DNA of 22,594 nucleotides from JAWXTP01 sp044433415. GTDB lineage: Bacteria > Bacteroidota > Bacteroidia > Bacteroidales > Rikenellaceae. The stretch is taken from contig JAWXTP010000039.1 in NCBI GenBank assembly GCA_044433415.1, positions 1 to 22,594 on the forward strand. Reading direction: 5' to 3'. Below, in pieces: positions 15,840 to 22,594 of this stretch. Each line of letters starts with the position of its first letter. Within the stretch, counting starts at the first letter, position 1. Below the pieces are notes generated by a model. That model saw only the letters and a list, made by a program, of their open reading frames with translations. It did not search any database and was not told the origin of the DNA. The translations under genes were made by a program, and so were the position numbers.

Positions 15840-17954
15840 ATGAGTGTATTGAGATTACTATTGTGTGTATTTTTATTTATACAGTGCGCAATTGGTTATG
15901 CGCAAGCAAGGATGGATATAGATGGAGGTAAGGTTGATAAATCTGTGTCGCGTTATACTAAAGTGGTAGATGGAGTGAGACTTGTAAGTGCTAAGGTTGC
16001 GTTTCAGTCACCATTAGAATTGTCATTTTCTGTAGAGAATGAGGTTCTTGAGGATGATAATATAATTAAAAATACGTTGTTAAATGGGTTAAATGAATAT
16101 ACAGTTATATTTTATTTAACGGCAGAAGGGAACAATTCTAAGACTATAAATATACTATCTAATGGCTATTCAAAATACACTATAAAAGATTTATTTCTTA
16201 ACCCTAAAGAAAGTTTCGAGTATTATGTGTTTGATCCTAATACCGAAAAGAAAATAACACGTGTAATTAAACGTAGGGAAGAGAGTAAATACCTTAGTCA
16301 AGGACGTAAATTTCTCGAAGCAAAGGAGTATGATAAAGCACTGTTAGAGTTTGATAAAGTGATAGCGATTAATGTGTTAAGTGATAGTGCGTATTATGGT
16401 AAAGGGCAAGTTTACTTAGCTCAAGAAATGTATGAAGAAGCATGGCAAGATTATAAAATGGCGCTAAATGTTAATGATGATTTTAGTGAGGCTTATGATG
16501 ATTTAATAAAGTTTAACATTTACGAATTAGGAACAAAGCGTACGGGGAGTACAAAATTTACCTATTCGGAATATGAGAAGGTTCGAAAACAAAATAATAG
16601 CCCAGTAAACAATAAGATACTGTTTGGGTCTATGTCAGATCAAGATTACGCCATAAAGTGTTACAAGGAGGCGTTAATGGAGGATGATTATAATGCAGAT
16701 GCTTATTGTATGTTAATTTATTCTTATGTGAAAAATATTGAGTATAATTTAGCAGCTCAAACATTTTTTGATTACATGGTTAGAACAGATATTAAGAGTA
16801 ACTTGATTGCTTCAACAATGTTATCAGGTGTGAACACTGTAATGGTGACTAGTGACAAGCCTTTGCGAAAGAAAATGGTTGAATGTTATATAGACGTTTA
16901 TAAAGAAGTTGTGTCAAAATATCCTTTTAATATTCACTTCATTGATAAATTAGCTGCATTTTACTCAATACAAAGAGTGTGTTCAGATATGGATGATGCG
17001 ACAAGAGTAGCTTCAATTAAGGAGTCTATAACTATGTATTCTAAGATAATAGAACTTGCAAAACAGAAAGAGGAGCTGACAAGAATCTCTAAATGTTATA
17101 AACTAATAGCGAATTGTTATAATCTTCTTAATGAGCCTGAACAAGAGCAAAAATATAAAGCTATACAAAATCAAATAGATACACAAATAGAAACAGAAAA
17201 GAATAATAAAGATAAAATTAATTATCAAAACTCTATTGCTAAGATACAAAGTGGGAATATGACGGAAGCTGACGAAAAGGAGTGTTTAAATACGGCGTAT
17301 GAATTTTTGAAAAATAAGAAAATCAATGAGGCATTTGGAATATATAAAACTTTAATCAATACAACAGAGTCTTGTAGTGGTCAAATTGTTGAGACTATAA
17401 ATAAAAGATATGCCATAAGTTATGGTTTAGGATCTGGAGCAAAAAAAGAAGTAGTTGTTGACTTTGCTAATAAAGCGATATCTTTAGGTGAGTTTGCAAT
17501 AGAAAAATATCCTGATAATTATGATTTTCACATGCTTCTCGTAAAATATTATGGCTATTTAAATGATACATATAAAATAACTATTTATTCAGAGAAGGTA
17601 ATAAAAATTGTGGAAGCAAAAAATGAAATTGCTAATTCTGTAGAAGTGGGTAGAGTATATCGTAACCTTGCAGATATATATAGAAGGTCAATGGCTAATA
17701 TGACTAAAAAGGAGATGAAAATCGTAGCTCAAAAGGCTGAGATATGTTATTTGAAGGCTGTTGAATTATATAAGAGTAAGTTGTTGACCGAGGCAGATAT
17801 AAAATCTTGGGGCTATTCTTTATATTATAATATAGCTTCTATTTATGAAAAATTAGGAGATGTAGATAGCGCTCTTGACTATTACCAAAAAAGTTATGAC
17901 AATGGAAATATAATAGATTCAAGTAGAGCAATGAGAAGATTAAAAGGTGAATAA
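15840..17954 (+). CDS. Exported TPR-rich protein with PEGA-like N-terminal domain (704 aa)
   Basis: Function unknown. Signal peptide residues 1-21 (IGYA before Q). Residues 24-133 match the N-terminal domain of the preceding protein, ending KTINILSNGYSKYTI and LNPKESFEYYVFDP. Clear TPRs follow at about 149-216 (YLSQGRKFLEAKEYDKALLE and AYYGKGQVYLAQEMYEEAW). Long helical repeats fill the middle, and a last TPR lies at about 661-692 (YYNIASIYEKLGDVDSALDYY). No membrane anchor or catalytic motif is visible, so it most likely organises a complex. It is the last gene of the run, and its stop lies 15 nt before the hairpin at 17970-18015. Confidence 0.85.
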   Translation: MSVLRLLLCVFLFIQCAIGYAQARMDIDGGKVDKSVSRYTKVVDGVRLVSAKVAFQSPLELSFSVENEVLEDDNIIKNTLLNGLNEYTVIFYLTAEGNNSKTINILSNGYSKYTIKDLFLNPKESFEYYVFDPNTEKKITRVIKRREESKYLSQGRKFLEAKEYDKALLEFDKVIAINVLSDSAYYGKGQVYLAQEMYEEAWQDYKMALNVNDDFSEAYDDLIKFNIYELGTKRTGSTKFTYSEYEKVRKQNNSPVNNKILFGSMSDQDYAIKCYKEALMEDDYNADAYCMLIYSYVKNIEYNLAAQTFFDYMVRTDIKSNLIASTMLSGVNTVMVTSDKPLRKKMVECYIDVYKEVVSKYPFNIHFIDKLAAFYSIQRVCSDMDDATRVASIKESITMYSKIIELAKQKEELTRISKCYKLIANCYNLLNEPEQEQKYKAIQNQIDTQIETEKNNKDKINYQNSIAKIQSGNMTEADEKECLNTAYEFLKNKKINEAFGIYKTLINTTESCSGQIVETINKRYAISYGLGSGAKKEVVVDFANKAISLGEFAIEKYPDNYDFHMLLVKYYGYLNDTYKITIYSEKVIKIVEAKNEIANSVEVGRVYRNLADIYRRSMANMTKKEMKIVAQKAEICYLKAVELYKSKLLTEADIKSWGYSLYYNIASIYEKLGDVDSALDYYQKSYDNGNIIDSSRAMRRLKGE

Positions 17955-17969
17955 TGAAATTTTGTATAG

Positions 17970-18015
17970 TTAAGGAGGACTTCAAAAAACCTTATTTTTT
18001 TTGAAGTCTCCTTAA
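17970..18015. terminator. Hairpin terminator between convergent genes
   Basis: TTAAGGAGGACTTCAAAAAA (17970-17989) pairs with the arm 17997-18015 through 19 bp with one bulged G, loop CCTTATT. The A/T-rich inner part gives T-runs on both strands. It lies between the plus-strand TPR gene and the minus-strand glycosyltransferase, whose stop codon begins at 18018 directly beside it, so it probably serves both. Confidence 0.85.
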
Positions 18016-18819
18016 TTATTTCACTCTATTGATAGTATTAAAAGTGCTTAATATTTTTCGTAAAAACAATTTTGTGTTTCGGAATTTGCTATGCAACAAA
18101 TATATATGTATGATTGTTGTTACTCGTTTAACGATGAATGTTAATATTTGTAGTTTAGGATATTTCTTTCTAGATAAAGAATTTTCTGTTTGTCTTATGT
18201 AGTAAATACAATCTGTATTTGCTATAGTTAACTGTTTAATTCTACTAGAGATAGCTAACATGAAAATTCCATCTTCACCAAGTTCAAATCCTATATTGAA
18301 TCTGATTTTGCCAATTATGTGTTTGCTTATGCATTTACAACAACAATTCGAAAAAATATAATGATTAATAGCAAATGAATTGTTGTTGCAAATCATATTT
18401 CTTTCCTTCTTTTTTATAGTGTCCGTTTTGTATGAAGATTCTATGTTTTTAATAAAATTTTCATTAAAACTTACTCCTATAGATGTGCTTGTTGAAACTT
18501 TTATAATAGAAGATAAGTAGTTAGGTGATATAATATCGTCGGAATCTATGAATAATATAAATTCACCTTTCGCAATATCAAACCCCATATTTCGGGCGTT
18601 GGAAACATTCCCAAATTCTGTTTCTAGAAATATAATATTTAGTGTTTCCCTATATTTCGAGATAGTAGTTACTGTGTAATTTTTATAGGAAAGGTCGCCA
18701 TTAAGAATAATAATCACCTCAAAATCATCATGCGAAAGTGTTTGTCTAGCTATAGAAGACAAGCATTCGTCAAACCAATACTGAGGTTTATATGTTGGAA
18801 TTATTATTGAAGCTAACAT
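18016..18819 (-). CDS. Glycosyltransferase family 2-like (GT-A fold)
   Basis: This cytosolic glycosyltransferase is expected to transfer a sugar from a nucleotide-sugar donor to a surface glycan precursor. The GT-A signature is clear: SIIIPTYKP at the N terminus (residues 4-12), NARNMGFDIAKGEFILFIDSDD with the metal-binding DSDD at 92-95, and GEDGIFM (Glu182-Asp183) as the likely acceptor-side acidic motif. The 267-aa length is short, but the domain is complete. A run of cysteines (SNCCCKC, 158-163 region) is unusual. It follows the GT-B gene with 8 nt between them, so the two are likely co-transcribed. Donor and acceptor cannot be inferred. Confidence 0.88.
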   Translation of the reverse strand: MLASIIIPTYKPQYWFDECLSSIARQTLSHDDFEVIIILNGDLSYKNYTVTTISKYRETLNIIFLETEFGNVSNARNMGFDIAKGEFILFIDSDDIISPNYLSSIIKVSTSTSIGVSFNENFIKNIESSYKTDTIKKKERNMICNNNSFAINHYIFSNCCCKCISKHIIGKIRFNIGFELGEDGIFMLAISSRIKQLTIANTDCIYYIRQTENSLSRKKYPKLQILTFIVKRVTTIIHIYLLHSKFRNTKLFLRKILSTFNTINRVK

Positions 18820-18827
18820 GTGTAATA

Positions 18828-20141
18828 TTAAAATGTTGTGATTATACTATCAAATTTTCTACAAATACTTTCTTTTGTGTAGTTTTGAAATATTAATTCT
18901 TTGCCTCTCTTAGCTTTATCTGTTACATCTGGATTTTGTTCCATGATATTGAGTATTGTTTGTTTAAGTAGTTTGATATTGCGTTCAGATAATACTGTGG
19001 CACAATCGTTTTCAATACAAAATTCAGAGATTGCAATGTTGTTAGGTGCGTATGTTAATACAGGTGTACCCGATGCTAAATATTCCGTTAATTTAGTAGA
19101 TATTGAGTATTTGACATATTCAATGCTCTTTTTGTTAAAAGAATTAGGTAATAGTAATATATCGCTTTTATTTATTAGTAAGTTAGCGATTTCATCGTGT
19201 GGTACAAAATCATAAATATTAACATTTTCACTTTTTTGAATATACATATCTACAAAACTTTGTTTTGCATTTGCATTGGTGTATATGTTAAAATGCAGTT
19301 TGTTGCCTTCTGATACCAAGTTGTTTACGGCTTGTATGATATCGTTAATGACGTCAATATTGTCCTTGTCTATCCTACCTAAATATGTGATGATTTTATG
19401 TTTTCTTATTATATTGGTTTTTGTTACTTTGTTAAAAGTGTTTTCATCAAAAGGGTTATGAAAAGGTGTAAACGTATAGCCATAACGACGAGCATATTCT
19501 TCTGACATTTGTTTAGAGATAGATAAATTAACATGAGAATAGCTAAATAATCTGTTTAATACCTTGTTTGTCTGAGTTTTGTAGTGTTTAGGGAAAAGTG
19601 TTTCTTTGTGTTTAGAACTCATCCAGTCATCAAGAAAGTGTAGAATTACTTTTGCAGAGTCATAGTTTTCTAAAACTTCTTCTATTAACCTGCACTCCTC
19701 ACGGTTACCAACAATGGCATAAATAACATCAGGTTTTATTTCATTTATCCATGTGTTCAAGTTGTCAGAGCTGCTGTACTTGATTCTATAGTGATAAACT
19801 TTAAGTTGTTTCAATATAGGGTTCAGGTATTTGTCATATACAACCCATTTTAAAGATTTTGACTTATATCTTTTTTCATGTATATTCACATTATTCTCTT
19901 CTCCTTTAATTATACCGCTTTTATTGACGAATTTCATAAAAAGAGAGAAGGGAAATCTAGCTTTTATCTCATCTGAGCCAAGTTTATAAAAAGATTTGAA
20001 ATGTACAGCATTACTTTCATTTCCTTGACTAGCACAATAGAGCTGTTCTTTATCCCAATTTGAAAATAAAGATTTCATTGTTATTCCAGCACTCCCATTA
20101 TCAAAAGTGTGTCCGAGTATTAATATTTTTTTATCATTCAT
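18828..20141 (-). CDS. Glycosyltransferase family 4-like (GT-B fold)
   Basis: A 437-aa glycosyltransferase with the two-lobed GT-B plan. The N-terminal lobe begins KILILGHTFDNGSAGITMKSL, with the glycine-rich acceptor-side loop. The C-terminal lobe contains KIITYLGRID (about residue 249) and the donor-binding stretch ISTKLTEYLASGTPVLTY, whose Glu is the usual ribose contact in GT4 enzymes. It has no membrane segment, so it acts at the cytosolic face. It is likely to work with the adjacent GT-A enzyme on a cell-surface polysaccharide or glycoprotein glycan. No flippase, polymerase or nucleotide-sugar synthesis gene is in the window. Codon use is AT-rich like the secreted-protein operon. Confidence 0.88.
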   Translation of the reverse strand: MNDKKILILGHTFDNGSAGITMKSLFSNWDKEQLYCASQGNESNAVHFKSFYKLGSDEIKARFPFSLFMKFVNKSGIIKGEENNVNIHEKRYKSKSLKWVVYDKYLNPILKQLKVYHYRIKYSSSDNLNTWINEIKPDVIYAIVGNREECRLIEEVLENYDSAKVILHFLDDWMSSKHKETLFPKHYKTQTNKVLNRLFSYSHVNLSISKQMSEEYARRYGYTFTPFHNPFDENTFNKVTKTNIIRKHKIITYLGRIDKDNIDVINDIIQAVNNLVSEGNKLHFNIYTNANAKQSFVDMYIQKSENVNIYDFVPHDEIANLLINKSDILLLPNSFNKKSIEYVKYSISTKLTEYLASGTPVLTYAPNNIAISEFCIENDCATVLSERNIKLLKQTILNIMEQNPDVTDKAKRGKELIFQNYTKESICRKFDSIITTF

Positions 20142-20161
20142 CTTTATTTATAAACTTACTG

Positions 20162-20176
20162 AAGGGAAGTTCCCTT
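20162..20176 (-). other. Small palindrome at the symporter stop codon
   Basis: AAGGGAAGTTCCCTT spans the end of the symporter gene and includes part of its stop codon. It resembles the tip of repeat copy A (GAAGTTCCCTAAAG) and could act as a weak terminator, although no T-tract follows on the minus strand. Confidence 0.3.
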
Positions 20177-21839
20177 AAAGATTGTGTTTTTTGCTATATT
20201 CTTCAACTGAGCTTTTCATTTCCTTACGGAGAAGGAGTATAGCCACAAGGTTAGGGAGAGTCATTACTGCTGCACCTATGCCTGAAAGAGTCCAAATTAT
20301 AGACGTGTCAACAAAGGAAGCTATAAAAAATGCTACGACATAGATTAATTGGAAGGGGCGTATCCACTTTGTCCCCCAAAGGTAAATAATAGCTCTACTA
20401 GCATAATAAAACCAAGCTATAGCTGTGGAGAATGCAAAAAGTAATAGTGCTATAGGTACTACATAACCACCAAAATCTCCTAAGAAGGAACGTCTAAACG
20501 CTAAAGTTGATAGAGGTGCTGAATGTACTAGGGAACGACCAAAAAAGTTAACATGTGTTATATCTTCTAATACTCCGTTATTTACTTTTATAGTACCTTC
20601 AAATGTGTTGTTGTTTAATGACTGCTTTACAGTGATATCCTCAGCAAAAGATTTAGCATGTATTATAGTAATATCCTTATTTTGTATTTTACCACCTTCT
20701 ACGACTAGTGTGCCATTGAATTTGGCAAGGTCGTTACCTTCAAATAAGAAGGCACTTATGTTTTGTACGTCCTCTTCATTGGTCTCGCTGTAGTTGCCAT
20801 TAAGTATTACCATATCTGTAAATTGAAATTTATTTTCGAATTTCTCATTCCAGACCCCAGAACTTAAGATTACTAGTCCTGTAAGCATACAAACAACTAC
20901 AGTATCAATAAAAGGCTCTAAAAGTGCTACCATACCTTCAGAAACAGGTTCTTTAGTTTTTGCAGCAGCATGTGCTATAGGTGCAGAACCTTGACCAGCC
21001 TCGTTAGAGAAAAGACCTCTATTTACGCCTTTGTTTAATACCCAGGCAAAACTAGCTCCTAGAAAGCCACCAACAGGGGCGCTGTCAGTAAAGATGTTAG
21101 CAAATATAGATTTTATAGAAGGAATAATATTCTGGTAATTGTATATTAATACTAATATTGAAGCTATAAAGAAAATTATAGTCATAAAAGGGATAAGTTT
21201 TTCAGATACTTTCACTATACGTTTTACACCACCTATAATAATTACAGCTAACAGTACAGCAAGAATAGCCCCTGTAATCCATTGTTCTATACCGAAAGCT
21301 AGGAACATAGAATTTGAGATGCTATTTATCTGAGGTAGTGAGCCTGTACCAAAAGAACATATTATTGTTGCAAGGGCAAAAAGTATACCTAGCCATTTCA
21401 TGTTTAATCTGCGCGACATATAATACATAGGTCCTCCAGACATAGTGCCATCATCTGCTTTAACTCTATATTTATGGGAAAGAGTAACCTCTACCATTTT
21501 TGTTGTCATACCTAATACGGCAGTCATAAACATCCAGAAAAGAGCTGAAGGGCCTCCAAGGTGAATAGCTAAAGCCACACCTGCGATATTTCCTGTACCT
21601 ATGGTTCCTGATAGTGCAGTAGCTAGTGATTGAAAGTGTGTTGAGTCACCCTCATCATCTTTATGGTCGTATTTGCCTGATAATACTCTAAAGGCATGTT
21701 TTAAAAAGCGTATTTGAGGAAATTTAAGATAAATAGTAAAAAATAGACCTGTTGCTAAAAGTGCAATAACAAACCACTGCGAACCTCCAATATGAGAATC
21801 CAGAAATGTTAATAAGTCGTTTAATTTTGTTGTGTTCAT
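20175..21839 (-). CDS. Sodium:alanine/glycine symporter family protein (AGCS)
   Basis: An inner-membrane cation-coupled amino-acid uptake protein with many hydrophobic helices. Signature motifs are GTIGTGNIAGVALAI (from about residue 78) and NRGLFSNEAGQGSAPIAHAA (from about 273), the classic AGCS loop. I chose the ATG at 21839 (554 aa, MNTTKLNDLLTFLDSHIGG) because family members start there. The open frame can extend to a TTG at 21920, but that codon lies inside the predicted -7 box. Residues of about 338-443 form a hydrophilic, beta-rich insert (from SGVWNEKF to VNFFGRSL) between two late membrane helices, which makes the protein about 100 aa longer than typical bacterial AGCS members. The gene stops 33 nt before the GT-B start; they may share a transcript. 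Confidence 0.92.
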   Translation of the reverse strand: MNTTKLNDLLTFLDSHIGGSQWFVIALLATGLFFTIYLKFPQIRFLKHAFRVLSGKYDHKDDEGDSTHFQSLATALSGTIGTGNIAGVALAIHLGGPSALFWMFMTAVLGMTTKMVEVTLSHKYRVKADDGTMSGGPMYYMSRRLNMKWLGILFALATIICSFGTGSLPQINSISNSMFLAFGIEQWITGAILAVLLAVIIIGGVKRIVKVSEKLIPFMTIIFFIASILVLIYNYQNIIPSIKSIFANIFTDSAPVGGFLGASFAWVLNKGVNRGLFSNEAGQGSAPIAHAAAKTKEPVSEGMVALLEPFIDTVVVCMLTGLVILSSGVWNEKFENKFQFTDMVILNGNYSETNEEDVQNISAFLFEGNDLAKFNGTLVVEGGKIQNKDITIIHAKSFAEDITVKQSLNNNTFEGTIKVNNGVLEDITHVNFFGRSLVHSAPLSTLAFRRSFLGDFGGYVVPIALLLFAFSTAIAWFYYASRAIIYLWGTKWIRPFQLIYVVAFFIASFVDTSIIWTLSGIGAAVMTLPNLVAILLLRKEMKSSVEEYSKKHNL

Positions 21840-21917
21840 AAATGATTGTTTATGTAAGTTTATCCTAATTGAGAGGTTGAAATGTATTATTTTTTTATAT
21901 ACTCCCATGTTGAATTG

Positions 21918-21925
21918 CAAATGTA
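21918..21925 (-). promoter_or_regulatory. -7 box for the symporter gene
   Basis: The minus strand reads TACATTTG, fitting TAnnTTTG. Twenty nt further upstream is GGTG rather than TTTG, so the -33 element is poor. The predicted transcription start near 21911 gives a leader of about 70 nt to the chosen ATG at 21839 and excludes the more distal TTG start. Confidence 0.5.
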
Positions 21926-22060
21926 AGAAAAAATATGATATTTTTCACCTTCTAGTATAAAAAAAGTATAGTATAAGTAAATAAATTTGTATTTTGTGTG
22001 TAAATTTTAGAAGATATGTGTATTGATATTTGTTTGCTCCATTATATGATGATTCTAATT

Positions 22061-22108
22061 ATAAAGGAAACTCCTAGAAATCGAATAAAGCCAATTATTG
22101 GAACTTTT
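22061..22108 (-). repeat. Palindromic element fragment D1
   Basis: The plus strand reads ATAAAGGAAACTCC, then AAATCGAATAAAGCCAAT and TATTGGAAC. This matches the terminal arm of copy C (AAATCGAATAAAACCAAT, ATTAGAAG) joined directly to sequence resembling AAAACTCC. It looks like an internal-deletion derivative. Confidence 0.65.
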
Positions 22109-22255
22109 ACAAGTTATTTATTTCTATATTTTTTCTACCATTAATTTAATTTTAATTTTAATATAAATTTAATAATAAATTAAGGATTTTGTTAATAAAA
22201 TTTCTAATGTATTTATCTTTATTTTGTAAAAAATGAAGTGGTTTAGGAGATTGTA

Positions 22256-22291
22256 GAATTTAATAAAATAAGTTTCTGTAATTTCCTTAAT
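22256..22291 (-). repeat. Palindromic element fragment D2
   Basis: TTTAATAAAATAAGTTTCTG followed by TAATTTCCTTAA aligns with the outer part of half copy B (ATCAAATAAAACCAGTTTCT, then ATAATTCCCCTTAA) with several substitutions. Only about 36 bp are preserved, so it is a decayed fragment. Confidence 0.5.
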
Positions 22292-22422
22292 TTTATGTTG
22301 GTAGTTGATTTTACAAAGATTTCAATATGTAGAGTTTCATGAAAATATTGGTTGTAAAAGTATTCGAAAGGTTTGTTGGGTATGTAAGAATCTACATAGA
22401 AATATAATTAGCTGCCTTTTAG

Positions 22423-22449
22423 TCTCTGAGGTTTTTTTAACCTCAGAGA
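22423..22449. terminator. Hairpin, 11-bp perfect stem
   Basis: TCTCTGAGGTT (22423-22433) pairs exactly with AACCTCAGAGA (22439-22449) around a TTTTT loop. No T-tract follows on either strand, so it may be a weak terminator, an mRNA end-protecting hairpin or an attenuator. Confidence 0.5.
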
Positions 22450-22533
22450 TAAAAATGAAATGTTTTATTATATAATAAGCTGAATTCAACCTGCAAATGC
22501 AACTGAATTGAGGTCAAGGAACTATAAGGACAT

Positions 22534-22580
22534 AAAAAAAGGCGAAACAAATCGGAGCCAAGCTCAAATTTATTCCGCCT
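22534..22580 (-). terminator. Terminator for a minus-strand gene beyond the right edge
   Basis: On the minus strand the sequence forms AGGCG-GAATAAAT paired with ATTTGTTT-CGCCT (13 bp with G-U pairs), with an inner GAGC/GCTC helix, and runs directly into seven Ts (plus-strand As at 22534-22540). This orientation terminates transcription arriving from the right. Confidence 0.75.
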
Positions 22581-22594
22581 AAGCGATAAAAATT

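Larger units (their letters stand above)
21926..22422. other. Non-coding AT-rich region at the right side
   Basis: No credible gene is visible. The region contains two short fragments of the palindromic element family, about 22061-22108 and 22256-22291, and a very A/T-rich segment between them made of TTTAATTTTAA-type runs. No promoter for a rightward gene could be assigned with confidence. Confidence 0.6.

Noticed and set aside
17970..17980. TTAAGGAGG resembling a strong Shine-Dalgarno sequence
   Set aside because: No start codon follows at a useful distance, and the sequence is the 5' arm of the convergent-gene terminator hairpin.
21840..21920. A 27-residue N-terminal extension of the symporter
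   Set aside because: The extension starts with TTG inside the predicted -7 box, and the family normally begins at the ATG at 21839.

Overview
This is an AT-rich chromosomal segment that most likely comes from a member of the Bacteroidota, probably order Bacteroidales. The evidence is promoter pairs of the Bacteroidota type (TTTG, 20 nt spacer, TAnnTTTG), signal peptides ending in the Bacteroidota-style A-Q junction, a tRNA gene without an encoded CCA, three GH92 alpha-mannosidases in one locus, and hardly any Shine-Dalgarno sequences. I cannot name a genus from the sequence alone.

Layout. A tRNA-Lys(UUU) gene lies on the minus strand at the left edge (31-103). The plus strand then carries pepD (cytosolic M20 dipeptidase, own promoter and terminator). 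Next come a YegS/DAGK-type lipid kinase and a GH92 mannosidase whose start overlaps the kinase stop by 4 nt, followed by two more GH92 enzymes. GH92 number 1 has a type I signal peptide and the His-Glu pair expected of alpha-1,2-mannosidases. Numbers 2 and 3 are lipoproteins that lack this pair. Together they look like a manno-oligosaccharide degradation set, although no SusC/SusD or sensor gene is in view.

From 10818 to 17954 a strong promoter leads a run of six plus-strand genes, all predicted to be exported and none with a function I can name. They are a 363-aa protein, a two-domain protein with a Pro/Thr linker, two tandem and strongly diverged NTF2-like paralogs, and two proteins with related N-terminal beta-rich (PEGA-like) domains followed by TPRs. 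This is the best candidate for an undescribed envelope-associated system. A hairpin that can serve both strands separates it from a convergent minus-strand group: a GT-A (family 2-like) glycosyltransferase, a GT-B (family 4-like) glycosyltransferase and, further upstream, an AGCS-family sodium:amino-acid symporter with a large extra hydrophilic segment.

The intergenic spaces hold a dispersed family of long near-palindromic elements of about 165 bp. There is a full copy at 7681-7844, a full inverted copy at 14671-14836, a half copy at 10551-10604 and two short fragments near 22061 and 22256. The two full copies differ by paired changes that preserve the central hairpin. The 7681 copy sits inside a still longer near-palindrome of about 326 nt, followed by a candidate structured RNA and a clear terminator. 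A half copy appears to have replaced the rest of a gene whose promoter and first codons are still visible at 10505-10550. The right edge carries a minus-strand terminator for a gene outside the window.
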